Part shown: positions 50,365 to 60,329 of the stretch, one piece after another
Layout of the letters: each line of letters starts with the position of its first letter
How positions within the stretch are numbered: the first letter of the stretch is position 1
Assembly (NCBI GenBank): GCA_963513935.1
Contig: OY740774.1
Location: forward strand, 84,654,890-84,718,889
Direction of reading: 5' to 3'
DNA length: 64,000 nucleotides
Source of the DNA: Aphrophora alni
Taxonomy: Eukaryota > Arthropoda > Insecta > Hemiptera > Aphrophoridae
Notes under the pieces: generated by a model
Told to the model about the DNA's origin: nothing
What the model saw: only the letters and a program-made list of their open reading frames with translations
The model's database searches: none
Position numbers and translations under genes: made by a program

Positions 50365-50881
50365 CAAACCGAAAAAGTGACATCTGTCGTCATTGTCGTT
50401 GTCGGCTGTACGTAAGCATAAAATCGGCCAGAATAATTGAGGTGTTAACATCAAATTTGGTATTAGAGAATATAGAACCATATAGAAATTTTAAAAAAAT
50501 CTATTTGAACATGTCAAAATATTCGTAATTTTAAACGATTATTTTGTGCTAAATTAGATACAAATTTTCAGATGTAAATTTTACATATAATGTTACCAAC
50601 TCTAAATGAAACCTACCTCTCTACGATGAAAATAGTTAAATTATTGTAATAACAAAAAATGTAATTGGAAACCTAACCTGAAAAGAAAGAAATTAAGTTC
50701 TACGAGATCCAGTAAAGCCAAGTTAACGACTTGAGCGTAGCAAGTGGCTGCTTCTTCAAAGCCTGCTAACAAGAGCGAAGCGAGTGGAGACTTTTTAATG
50801 TGTACAGATCTAGTTCCTAAAGCATTAATGTAAACAATAATAAACTTCAGAAAACTATCGCAATGTCTGTTTTAAACTAAG

Positions 50882-51040
50882 GCACCCTACTGTGTAAGAT
50901 CCCTTGATTTACAAATACGATTTAACATGTGCTACATGGGATAAGAAACTACCTTTTGGAGATAATATTTAGAAGATGTGCTTGTGTTACATTGTATCAT
51001 GGGGCTGCGTATGTTCCATGATGGCGCCCATCAACTTGTT
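50882..51040 (+). repeat. Dispersed repeat R4, copy 2
   Basis: Counterpart of 35120-35270: CTACTGTGTAAGATCCCTTG, ATTTAACATG, CTACATGGG, AGAAACTACC, TTACATTGTATCAT. Ends near GATGGCGCC. Confidence 0.45.
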
Positions 51041-51090
51041 TCCATATTTTATAGCCTATATTTCTTTCTGTGAGAATTCTCATGCGATAG

Positions 51091-51116
51091 TTTTTTTTTT
51101 TTTTTTTTTTTTTTTT
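51091..51116. repeat. Poly(T) run of 26
   Basis: Uninterrupted T run. It could be the poly(A) of a minus-strand retroelement, but no element is recognisable beside it. Confidence 0.9.
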
Positions 51117-52095
51117 AAGTTTAAAACGCATCAAAAGTGAAATAACGGATATAACAATAAACTTTCGTAGATTTCGATGGTTAACTTAACCTCATATTAG
51201 TTTAATGGTTTAATTATTAAGTCAGCTGACATAAATTTGTGAAATAGTCTGTTATAGTAGGGAATATTGAAATATATAAAACTTCAAATAACGAACAGTT
51301 GATTTTTATGTCAAAAAACCCCTAATATATTACAAATTTTGGTTAATTAAAACCTACGAATCAAGTTAAAAAATTAAGAATTAGCTTTAATCCCAATGAG
51401 AAATTGTCGAGTTCTAATTTTGTACAATAAATTTTGTTGATCGGCCAAATGGTTATCGATCTACAATGTAAGTTCCATTTTGAATTCATAACTCTGTCAA
51501 AGAACTCCGCTTTAATTAGTTGTTTGATAAATAGTTATAATAAAGAACATAACACCACAGCAAATTTTTGAATGAATATTGCCCGAGATAAACGAAAAAT
51601 AAATTGTGGTCAATTAATTTTCTGATGGAGAGGACTTCGGAGACATTCTGTATAGTTTGACCTAATAAAGTATATAAATTAAAGCACGTTTTTTGAAAGT
51701 TGAGGTGATAATTTTCACAGTTGACAAAACAAGGAAATGGGTTTTCCACTTCCCCATTAGACGGAACAAGCACGTACGTACCTTATCGAGGAAATACGTA
51801 CGTGATATAATTTGAAATCCTGATCCTGGAGAAACAATGATTTGAGTTGGCATCGTGTATGGCTTTATTTTATTTTTATATGTGATCAAGAAAAGTACGA
51901 AACCTTGTCACATTTGTTACATTTCTTGAATTCAAGAACTACATTTATTTTCCAGTTGGGAATTTTAACATTTTTGAATAACTTAGCAGACCAATAGGCC
52001 TAAGTATTCGACGATTTCCATGCGGTCTTCCCGCGGCCGGCGTTTGCTTTTACACTCTAAAACTTATCTAAGGTCACACGCAAATCTAAAACAAT

Positions 52096-52669
52096 AACAA
52101 TAAGCCATATCAACCGTTAACTTTTGCGAGATGTAAACAACACATCACAATTAAAGTAAAAGTTAAACAGTATGTACGGTTATGTCGTTAATTATTGTGA
52201 GATACAAAATTCAAACCGAATTGTCATTAACAATAAGCCATGTAAACTTTAAACTTTTGCGAGATGTAAACAACACATCACAATTAAAGTAAGAGTTAAA
52301 CAGTATGTATGGTTATGTCGTTAATTATTGTGAGATACAAAATTCAGACCCAATTGTCATTAACAATAAGCCATGTAAACTTTAAACTTTTGCGAGATGT
52401 AAACAACACATCACAATTAAAGTAAGAGTTAAACAGTATGTATGGTTATGTCGTTAATTATTGTGAGATACAAAATTCAGACCCAATTGTCATTAACAAT
52501 AAGCCATGTAAACTTTAAACTTTTGCGAGATGTAAACAACACATCACAATTAAAGTAAGAGTTAAACAGTATGTATGGTTATGTCGTTAATTATTGTGAG
52601 ATACAAAATTCAGACCCAATTGTCATTAACAATAAGCCATGTAAACTTTAAACTTTTGCGAGATGTAAC
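52096..52669. repeat. Tandem array, 133-bp unit, 4.3 copies
   Basis: Units begin AACAATAAGCC at 52096, 52229, 52362, 52495 and 52628 (the last is cut after about 42 bp). Units 2 to 4 are nearly identical, while unit 1 carries several private differences. The unit contains TTTTGCGAGATGTAAACAAC, CAGTATGTATGGTTATGTCG and ATTATTGTGAGATAC. There is no coding potential. Confidence 0.95.
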
Positions 52670-53820
52670 CAATAAAATAAAACACAAAGTGAAACTCCAC
52701 AAATAAAGTAAGCACTATATAAGTTAACATCTAAATAATTTAAAACAGCTGTTAAAAATTCACAAACAAAAGGAAAATGTATTTGATGATATAAAACGGC
52801 TGTTTTAAATTATTTGTGTTGTGAAACTTATTATATACCTGTAGCAGGCATGGTTTTAAATGATAAATTTATCAAGAAATAAGTGTTTGGAAGAAATTGA
52901 CTAATTGTTGGTAAATTTGTAGGAAGCACTGTTTACCTGAAACCTCAATCATTAAATTCATGCCTATAAGTAAAGAAACATGTGACGCGTAGAATTCCTT
53001 AGAGAATTAAATTTATGATTATTTTTGTAAAAATCATCTAGGTGTCAATTGAACTGTGGAGTTTATTAAATGTAAAGGGAGAGGCTCTTCAGTTAAAAAT
53101 GTGTAAAGAAATGTAGTTTGCAGAATATTATTGTAAGAGATCTTAAAAATAGAATCTTGTAAAAGCGCTTTTTAAAGTTTAATTACCGAAATGAGTTTGT
53201 TCATTATTTTTTTAAAAGTAAGTTATAACTTGAAAACGGATTAATATATTGTTACAAAATTTATCGGATCTTTTACCCAAATTTGTCTATACTATTAGCT
53301 TGCATCATACCACTTATTTTTTAATTGGCGCTTAATTTCAATAGTTGATGACAAATAACTCATAAACTGTTATTTTTACAAAATATTTAATCCTTAATTT
53401 ATATTGTATGTTGAAAGATAGCCTAGATATCAATATCAGTACAAAACTAAAAACAAACAAATTCCTGGCAATTTACCAGAACACACAACAGTTTTTTTTC
53501 GTCATGATTCACTTAGCAGGACAGTTTAAATTGACTTCTAAGTACTTTGATGACTAAGAAAAGCTCCGGTGTCTTTAGTATATTACTGACATTTATTTTT
53601 AGCGATATTTCGGTTATTTACATCAACAATAAAAAATAAAATAGAGACATCATCTTGTACAGTATCAAGAGGTGTTAAATAATTTGCAAAATTAAGGGTT
53701 TTTGAAATATTTGGCTGAAAACGATTTTAATGAACGGCATTTTGAAACGGTTAAGTAAAAAATTTAAAGATTTTGTGGTGCATCCAAACTAATAGTGTAA
53801 ATTTTGCAAAATTTGATACC
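52670..53820. other. AT-rich left flank of the BEL/Pao insertion
   Basis: Non-coding on inspection. It ends in the target sequence GATAT (53821-53825). Confidence 0.5.
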
Positions 53821-53825
53821 GATAT
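53821..53825. other. Target-site duplication, left (GATAT)
   Basis: It matches 60897-60901 exactly. Five bases is the usual length for BEL/Pao integrases. Confidence 0.9.
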
Positions 53826-54392
53826 TGTATAGTACTTCCGGACCTTTGGATTGGTCGTTGGCTTCTAGCGACAAACCACGACTCGTCCGATTGATGTCGG
53901 GAGCTAACTAGAATAAAGTAGTATGACTAGAGTTGTTACACAAAACGAGTCTAAAGAGACAACACGTGGATTTTTCGCTCCGCAATTCCTTTCGTTTTTT
54001 TTCACGCTAATTAACGCAGCAGTTTACTTTTAATTTAAATAAATATCACTTAATTCTTTTTCTATGTTATGTTACCTTTTATAAAATATTCATCTTTGTG
54101 AAAGTATTAATTGTATTGTATGTGTAATATGGGAACTATATTATTTGTGTGAACTGTGCTTTATTATACAATATATGGTTACAAGTATCGGCCAAGAACA
54201 GTTGAAGTGCTATACAACGCCTCCCATGGACATTGGACACCGTGAGTACTCTAACATACAATTATTCTGTAGCTTAGATGAATATTAAAATTTCTTGTTA
54301 TTTGCTTTCTCATTAAAAGCAGTGGTCCTCCGAGCCTATGTAAAACCCAATTTTTTTTATTACATTACCGAATATTACATAAATTGTGAACA
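53826..54392 (+). repeat. 5' LTR of the BEL/Pao element
   Basis: 567 bp, starting TGTATAGTACTTCCGG and ending TTGTGAACA. It contains AATAAA at 53912-53917, with a second AATAAA a little before 54050, and a splice-donor-like CCGTGAGTAC at about 54239-54248. A copy of the primer-binding motif, TGGTCCTCCGAGCC, lies inside it at 54323-54336. Confidence 0.97.
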
Positions 54393-54395
54393 TTT

Positions 54396-54412
54396 TGGTC
54401 CTCCGGGCCCGA
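54396..54412 (+). promoter_or_regulatory. Primer-binding site
   Basis: TGGTCCTCCGGGCCCGA begins three bases after the LTR and opens with the TGG that pairs with a tRNA CCA end. I cannot assign the tRNA with confidence. Confidence 0.7.
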
Positions 54413-54887
54413 TATACGATAAAAATGTACCTAGTTCATTTCATTCGTCGTATATGTTGAACCACGCTAGGATTCAGTTTATCAATTTTCAATACTCCAT
54501 ATTGATCTTATCGATCAAATCCACTTTCGTCTGAACTTATTCAACTCTGCGCATGCCACATCAAACGCTACGATTGGCTGAAATTGTAAACAACGTCAGC
54601 TGTGTTAAAACATAACCTGATTTCAAAACCAAGCATAATTTTTGTATCAACACTCATGATATTGAGTTATGAATCAATTTAATGCTGTTTAACTAATTCA
54701 ATGTGGTTAAACATTTTTCTTTTAAATAAATAAAAATTTAGTTGCTTTTAGAATTTATTAAAATTTACAATTTGAAAAACAAAATTCTTAAATTTGGAAT
54801 TTCTATCTTTGTTTTTTTAATTTTTGAATACGCTTCTGGTATTAGGCTTACAACCTAAAATTATTTTCTATCAATTTTTAAACAAAA
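54413..54887 (+). other. 5' untranslated leader of the BEL/Pao element
   Basis: AT-rich leader between primer-binding site and gag ATG. The gag start is AACAAAAATGATG, with A at -3. The two adjacent ATGs are in the same frame. Confidence 0.6.
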
Positions 54888-56174
54888 ATGATGCGTTACA
54901 AAGCTTTTACACGACAAGCTGAACTATTATCTAAAAGATTAGCTAAAATTAATACTGCGATAACGGAGATTGCAGAAGAATGTAAAGACAATATACCGCA
55001 ACAGACTGAACGGAAAGTTTTAGAATATCATGGTGAAGTATGCAGAAAATTTCTTGACTTCGAAACATGGGTTGACCGAGTCACAAACAACGAAGAGATT
55101 TCAGACCAGGAACTCGATCAAATTAGCTCGGTGCAGGAAAATATATCTGAACTCGTAATTAACGCCAAAACTAACATTAAAACTTTAATGCCAAATATTG
55201 GTCAGGCAAATGAATTAAATCAAACCACTTCATCTCAAGTTTCTGAATTACACAAAACCGCGATAAAATTACCTAGATTGTCATTACCTCATTTTAATGG
55301 CCTACTTTCTGATTGGTCAAATTTCTTTCACATTTTTTCAAACTCTATTCATCAAAATGATTCTTTAACTCCTGTTGAAAAATTTACATATCTTTTGTCT
55401 TGTTTGCAAGGGGAACCATTGAACCTTGTCAAGTCCCTACCAATCAGTCCAGAAAATTATAGGATAGCTTGGGACACAATCTGTAGTCGTTATCAAAACA
55501 CTCGCCGCTTAGTTAATTTTCATATCAATAACATTATTGATCTACCTAATATAACGCACGCTACGCTTAAAAACATAAGACAGTTTTTAGACACATATTC
55601 TGAAAACAGTCAAGCCTTGTTCGCTCTTAAATACGACATCAGTAAAGAGTTAACCCTTTTAACTCTTTTACTACGCAAATTGGATTCATCTTCAAGAAAA
55701 CGGTTTGAAAATCAACGTTCAATAGACCATAAATTACCTACAATTAAAGAACTTATCACATTCTTAGAAGCGGAATGTATTCATTTAGAAGATTCAATTA
55801 CAACCGCCTCTGGTTCACAGTTAAACACTGTCGTCAAACCTAACCTAACCTATTCTAGACCGCTCGTTACTCAACCTAAAGTACTACCATCTTCAAAACA
55901 AGTGTACACAGCGGTACCTTCTCACGCTTTATGTCCCTATTGTAATAAATCTGACCATAAGATTTATATGTGTTCTCCGTTCAAGGAACTAACTGTCAAC
56001 AAACGATTTGAATTCATTAAATCTAATCAGCATTGTTTCAACTGTTTAAGCGCATTACATTCAACTTCTCACTGCAAATCAACTAATACTTGTAACCACT
56101 GTAACCATAAACATCATACATTACTTCATTTTGATACACGCAAACCCAACGCACATGAAATTACCACAAGCTGA
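54888..56174 (+). CDS. gag: BEL/Pao Gag with three zinc knuckles
   Basis: Nucleocapsid/capsid protein of 428 residues that packages element RNA in cytoplasmic particles. Residues 1-110 are helical and charged. From about 126 (IKLPRLSLPHFNG) to about 290 is the DUF1759-type capsid region typical of BEL/Pao, with WSNFFHIFSNSIH and EKFTYLLSCLQGEP. Three zinc knuckles follow: C349-C352-H357-C362, C383-C386-H391-C396, and C402-C405-H410-H414. The last uses His as its final ligand. The frame ends at TGA (56172-56174) in a linker 14 residues after the third knuckle, and the same frame is open immediately afterwards into the protease. TGA is followed by CTA, a known leaky context. Gag would then be the main product and Gag-Pol a read-through product, although BEL/Pao elements often have a single unbroken frame. 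Confidence 0.92.
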   Translation: MMRYKAFTRQAELLSKRLAKINTAITEIAEECKDNIPQQTERKVLEYHGEVCRKFLDFETWVDRVTNNEEISDQELDQISSVQENISELVINAKTNIKTLMPNIGQANELNQTTSSQVSELHKTAIKLPRLSLPHFNGLLSDWSNFFHIFSNSIHQNDSLTPVEKFTYLLSCLQGEPLNLVKSLPISPENYRIAWDTICSRYQNTRRLVNFHINNIIDLPNITHATLKNIRQFLDTYSENSQALFALKYDISKELTLLTLLLRKLDSSSRKRFENQRSIDHKLPTIKELITFLEAECIHLEDSITTASGSQLNTVVKPNLTYSRPLVTQPKVLPSSKQVYTAVPSHALCPYCNKSDHKIYMCSPFKELTVNKRFEFIKSNQHCFNCLSALHSTSHCKSTNTCNHCNHKHHTLLHFDTRKPNAHEITTS

Positions 56175-56177
56175 CTA
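56172..56177 (+). promoter_or_regulatory. In-frame TGA-CTA between gag and protease
   Basis: The stop lies between the last zinc knuckle and the protease active site. The frame upstream and downstream is the same. UGA-CUA is the best characterised read-through context in animal mRNAs, so this may be a programmed stop. A chance nonsense mutation is the alternative. Confidence 0.5.
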
Positions 56178-58862
56178 TCTAAGAATAAACAGACACATTT
56201 CAGTCCGCAATCTAAACATAACCTTCAACCTGTTAACAAAACACCAAATTATTATAGCATTTCTCATCAGGCAAGTGTTCCATTCAACAATGATGGACTC
56301 TTTACTATATTAAGCACCGCTAAAATTTATTTAACCTGTAATACAAACAAATCTCTCGTTGTGACTGCATTACTCGACTCAGGTAGTCAAATTTCACTAA
56401 TTACGACCGACTGTGCTAACAGGTTAGGTCTATACATTAAACCATCTTCTATGCAATTAAATGGAATTTCTAATGTCTCTACAACAATAAGAGGCTTTGC
56501 TAAACTCAACATTTCTACACTAAGTGGTTATACACTTAAACACAATCACAATGTCATTGTTTTGGACAAAATCGCTTGTAATCTTCCTAAATGGAAAAAC
56601 ACTTCACATCTACGCTCTAAATTGAAAAATTTAAAATTAGCAGACCCTAAGTTCAATAATCCAGATAAAATTGATTTTTTATTAGGCGCTGACTTATATG
56701 CAAATGTAATTACAGGCCATAAAATTCATTTAGGCCACAATCTGCCTATTGCAATAGGAACCATTTTTGGTTACACACTAATTGGGTCAATAAAAACCAC
56801 TTTACTAAACAAAGCTCCTTTGTCGTTATTAGTAACACAGGACCTAGATCTTAGTAACATATTACAACAATTTTGGACTATTGAAGAACCTCCAGTCATA
56901 ACTAAAACTGCTGTTGATGATCTGGAATGTGAAAACCATTACATTTCAACCATTTCTCGCAACAAAAATGGGCGTTACACTGCATCATTACCATTTAAAT
57001 CCAACCCACTTCTTTTAGGCAACTCGTTTGATCAAGCTAAGAGACGTTTCTTCGCTCTTGAAAAAACATTAAATTCTAACCATGAATTAAAAATCGCTTA
57101 CACAGATTTTATGAACGACTATATAAAATCGGGTCACATGACCTTAATTGACGACTCTGTCTTAACCTCGCCAAACTATTTCTTACCACATCACGCTGTT
57201 CATAAAGAACAAAGTTCTACAACCAAATTAAGAGTTGTTTTCGATGCTAGTACCAAAACTAGTAACGGTATATCTCTAAATGAAACTCTACATTGTGGTC
57301 CTAAACTCCAAAATGACATTTCCGATGTCATCTTTCAGTTTCGACGCTACAACATTGTTTTTTCATGTGACATACGCCAAATGTATCGCCAGATACAAAT
57401 ATCTCCAACCGATCAAAATTACCAGTTGATTCTTTGGAGAGAAAAATCTGATCTTCCGCTCGCAATATACAAATTAACTACTGTTACTTACGGGGTTAAA
57501 TCCGCACCTTATCTTGCAATACGCACGCTAAATCAATTAGCAGAGGACGAAGGTCCTAATTTTCCGCTCGCTTCACAAGTCATAAAACACAACATTTATG
57601 TTGATGACATCGTCACAGGTGCTTGTGACATACCAAACGCGCTCAATTTACAACAAGAACTAATTTCTTTGTTGGACAAAGGCCAATTTCAGCTTCGAAA
57701 ATGGTCGTCAAACGCTCCTGAACTCTTAAACGCAGTTCCCGCACCTGATAGAGAATCACCACTATACTTTAGATCTCCAGATCAACCTTTGTTCTCTATC
57801 TTAGGAATCAAATGGCTACCCATCTCAGATGAGTTCTCCTATGAAATGGATATTCCAAATCACGCTTTCACTAAACGCTCTGTCTTATCAATCATAGCCC
57901 GCATTTATGATCCTTGTGGTTGGCTTACACCAATCACTTTTTACGCGAAGTGCTTACTTCAACGCTTATGGACCATGGGTCTAAGTTGGGACGATCCTTT
58001 GCCCGACAACATCGGACAAGAATGGCAAGCTTTTACGATTGACGTACATTCTTTAAGCTCTATAAGAATACCACGCTGTCTTGAACTCAGCAACGCTCTT
58101 GACGTTCAACTTCACGGTTTCAGTGACGCTTCCGAACAAGGATACTCCGCTGTTGTCTACTTACGCACTACTGACGCTAACAACATAATAAAAACCATTA
58201 TTTTGATCGCCAAATCAAAGGTGGCTCCTCTGAAGAGAATTTCGCTACCCCGCTTAGAATTGTGTGGTGCACATTTGCTCGCAAAATTAATGCACTACTG
58301 TATTAATTTAGTACAACCGCATCATCATATCAGTGTGACTCGCTGTTGGACTGATTCATCGGTAACTTTGGCATGGATTCAAACTTCATCATACAGATTA
58401 AAAGTCTACGTCGCCAATAGAGTCAGCCAAATACAAGATTGGGTATCACCAGAACATTGGTCTCATGTCCCCTCTTGCTACAATCCAGCTGATTGTGCCA
58501 CGCGTAACATTTCTCCGTCTGCACTCATAAACCATCCTTTGTGGTGGTCGGGGCCAACTTGGCTAACATCTTCTACCCATGAGTGGCCAAAATCACTGTT
58601 GCCGGTTATGGACACTTTGCCAGAAATCCGTAGTAACCCCCTCCACATTGGTATTGTTTCAACGACGACAGAATGGGACCTCTTAACACACTACTCTAAT
58701 TGGACGACTACGAAACGTATACTTGCTTACGTTATCAGATTTATAAACAACTGTAAAGACAAAATTAAAAATACAAAACCATTAACTGTTCAGGAACTAA
58801 AAACCGCTGAAATCAAAATTATAAAGCTGGTTCAACACCATAACTTTTCGGATGAAATTTAA
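56175..58862 (+). CDS. pol: BEL/Pao Pol: protease, reverse transcriptase, RNase H
   Basis: The frame is open from the base after the gag stop, so this piece has no start of its own. The first in-frame ATG comes only after the protease active site. Using residue 1 at 56361 (a GTG codon), the protease motif LLDSGSQISLI is at 4-14 (D6). Reverse transcriptase then carries RVVFDAS at 291-297, the first catalytic Asp at D337 (CDIRQMYRQ) and YVDD at 413-416. RNase H shows the DEDD set D589 (FSDASEQGYSA), E633 (LELCGAHL), D665 (WTDSS) and D711 (NPADCATR). All catalytic residues are present. The frame ends at TAA (58860-58862) in the linker before integrase, in the same frame as the integrase. It copies element RNA to DNA inside the particle and processes the polyprotein. 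Confidence 0.92.
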   Translation, partial: LSKNKQTHFSPQSKHNLQPVNKTPNYYSISHQASVPFNNDGLFTILSTAKIYLTCNTNKSLVVTALLDSGSQISLITTDCANRLGLYIKPSSMQLNGISNVSTTIRGFAKLNISTLSGYTLKHNHNVIVLDKIACNLPKWKNTSHLRSKLKNLKLADPKFNNPDKIDFLLGADLYANVITGHKIHLGHNLPIAIGTIFGYTLIGSIKTTLLNKAPLSLLVTQDLDLSNILQQFWTIEEPPVITKTAVDDLECENHYISTISRNKNGRYTASLPFKSNPLLLGNSFDQAKRRFFALEKTLNSNHELKIAYTDFMNDYIKSGHMTLIDDSVLTSPNYFLPHHAVHKEQSSTTKLRVVFDASTKTSNGISLNETLHCGPKLQNDISDVIFQFRRYNIVFSCDIRQMYRQIQISPTDQNYQLILWREKSDLPLAIYKLTTVTYGVKSAPYLAIRTLNQLAEDEGPNFPLASQVIKHNIYVDDIVTGACDIPNALNLQQELISLLDKGQFQLRKWSSNAPELLNAVPAPDRESPLYFRSPDQPLFSILGIKWLPISDEFSYEMDIPNHAFTKRSVLSIIARIYDPCGWLTPITFYAKCLLQRLWTMGLSWDDPLPDNIGQEWQAFTIDVHSLSSIRIPRCLELSNALDVQLHGFSDASEQGYSAVVYLRTTDANNIIKTIILIAKSKVAPLKRISLPRLELCGAHLLAKLMHYCINLVQPHHHISVTRCWTDSSVTLAWIQTSSYRLKVYVANRVSQIQDWVSPEHWSHVPSCYNPADCATRNISPSALINHPLWWSGPTWLTSSTHEWPKSLLPVMDTLPEIRSNPLHIGIVSTTTEWDLLTHYSNWTTTKRILAYVIRFINNCKDKIKNTKPLTVQELKTAEIKIIKLVQHHNFSDEI

Positions 58863-58865
58863 CTA
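58860..58865 (+). promoter_or_regulatory. In-frame TAA-CTA between RNase H and integrase
   Basis: A second in-frame stop, again followed by CTA and again at a domain boundary. The frame is open on both sides, and the next in-frame ATG is at 58890. It may be a read-through signal, a reinitiation arrangement or a recent inactivating substitution. UAA is usually less leaky than UGA. Confidence 0.45.
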
Positions 58866-58889
58866 CTCAAAAATCATAAATCATGTACG

Positions 58890-60155
58890 ATGAAATTACA
58901 ACGACTATCACCCTTTTTAGACACTAATCAGATTTTACGAGTTGGAGGAAGACTTCCACAATCTTCTCTTAACTATCACGCAATGCACCCAGTGATACTT
59001 CCCAAGAAACATCACATTACAACAATTATAATCCAGTACTATCACATCACGCATCTTCACGCAGGACCTCAGTTACTGCAATCGCTCATTTCACAACATT
59101 TTTGGATTCTGTCTGCCAGAAGTATTATCCGCACTTGCATTTTCAAATGTATAATCTGCTTTCGAGCTAAACCAGCTCAAACAATTCCACTTATGGGAAA
59201 TCTCCCACGTGAACGCATCACACCTACACCTCCTTTCTTAAAAACCGGTGTTGATTATGCAGGGCCTTTCTTGGTAAAAATTCATACTTTACGTAGAGCC
59301 CAAAAGGTCAAAGTTTATTTATGTCTTTTTGTCTGTTTCGCTACTAAAGCGGTCCATTTAGAAGTCGCTATGGACTTATCTACTGAGGCATACATCGATG
59401 CTTTAACTAGATTCATCTCTCGCCGAGGGTTATGTTCCGATATTTACTCTGATTGTGGAACTAATTTCACGGGCGCCGCCGCAAAACTTAACAACATTAA
59501 CTCTTCATTTTGTAAACTCCATAACTTTCAAGCTGATGTCAGCACTTTCGCAACCAACCATCACATAAATTTTCATTTTTTACCGCCAGCTGCACCTCAC
59601 CAAGGAGGTCTCTGGGAAAGCGCCGTCAAAAGTGCTAAACATCATCTCAAACGCATTCTCCATAATCAGTGTCTAACACTTACGGATTTTATCACGCTTA
59701 CCATAAGAGTAGAGGCCATTCTGAACTCGCGACCTCTAACTCCGCTTTCTTCTGATCCCACAGAACTCGCTACGCTAACTCCAGGACATTTCCTGATAGG
59801 TCGACCTCTTCTATTGCCTCCTGAAGAAGATGTAACGCTTTTATCACCGAACCGCCTAAAGCAATGGCAACAAGTTCAACGCTATACCCAGATGCTCTGG
59901 AAACGATGGAACGTAGAGTATCTACACACGCTTCAACAAAGGTCTAAATGGACACGTCCTTCTGACAACCTGTTAATAGGAGATCTTGTGCTCATACTAG
60001 AACCTAACACGAAACCCATGACTTGGCCGCTAGGCCGTATTCTTCACACTCATCCTGGCAAGGATGGTGTTGTCCGCGTAGTCACATTACAAACTCAGTC
60101 TGGAATTCTTTCTCGCCCAGTCACCAAAATCTTCAAGTTACCCCTTGAAGTCTAA
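58890..60155 (+). CDS. int: BEL/Pao integrase with DUF5641-like C-terminus
   Basis: 421 residues from the ATG at 58890, though the frame is open from 58863. The N-terminal part has a zinc-binding HHCC-type region (HITHLH then C...C..C in CIFKCIICFRAKP). The catalytic core shows D122 (GVDYAGPF), D188 (SDCGTNFTGA) and E243 (GGLWESAVK), the DDE triad that joins element DNA to the host genome. The C-terminal 90 residues (GDLVLILEP, WPLGRILHTHPGKDG, VRVVTLQT) match the DUF5641-type tail common in BEL/Pao integrases. It terminates at TAA 60153-60155. It would be made as the C-terminal part of a Gag-Pol polyprotein if the TAA at 58860 is bypassed, or poorly as a separate protein otherwise. The triad is intact. 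Confidence 0.93.
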   Translation: MKLQRLSPFLDTNQILRVGGRLPQSSLNYHAMHPVILPKKHHITTIIIQYYHITHLHAGPQLLQSLISQHFWILSARSIIRTCIFKCIICFRAKPAQTIPLMGNLPRERITPTPPFLKTGVDYAGPFLVKIHTLRRAQKVKVYLCLFVCFATKAVHLEVAMDLSTEAYIDALTRFISRRGLCSDIYSDCGTNFTGAAAKLNNINSSFCKLHNFQADVSTFATNHHINFHFLPPAAPHQGGLWESAVKSAKHHLKRILHNQCLTLTDFITLTIRVEAILNSRPLTPLSSDPTELATLTPGHFLIGRPLLLPPEEDVTLLSPNRLKQWQQVQRYTQMLWKRWNVEYLHTLQQRSKWTRPSDNLLIGDLVLILEPNTKPMTWPLGRILHTHPGKDGVVRVVTLQTQSGILSRPVTKIFKLPLEV

Positions 60156-60315
60156 ATCTATTTCATTTTAATTTTTCTTACTTTTCAAAATTAGATTAAG
60201 TATGGACATAGTTGCACCCATCTTCCTACCGCATACTCTTCGGGTACCTTATAACTCCCAGTCCTTCTCGCACTCACTACCTTTCCTCATGTCAATACTT
60301 GTTGAAACATTGTTT
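60156..60315 (+). other. Internal 3' untranslated segment, no env
   Basis: Only 174 bp separate the integrase stop from the LTR. There is no envelope-like frame. Confidence 0.8.
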
Positions 60316-60329
60316 CAAGGGCGCCGCTA
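60316..60329 (+). promoter_or_regulatory. Polypurine-like tract before the 3' LTR
   Basis: CAAGGGCGCCGCTA abuts the LTR. It is a short and impure purine tract, as is often the case in BEL/Pao elements, so the call rests on position. Confidence 0.45.

Noticed and set aside
47341..52669. Regular repeat arrays considered as CRISPR
   Set aside because: There are no unique spacers between short identical repeats. These are head-to-tail minisatellites in a eukaryotic setting.
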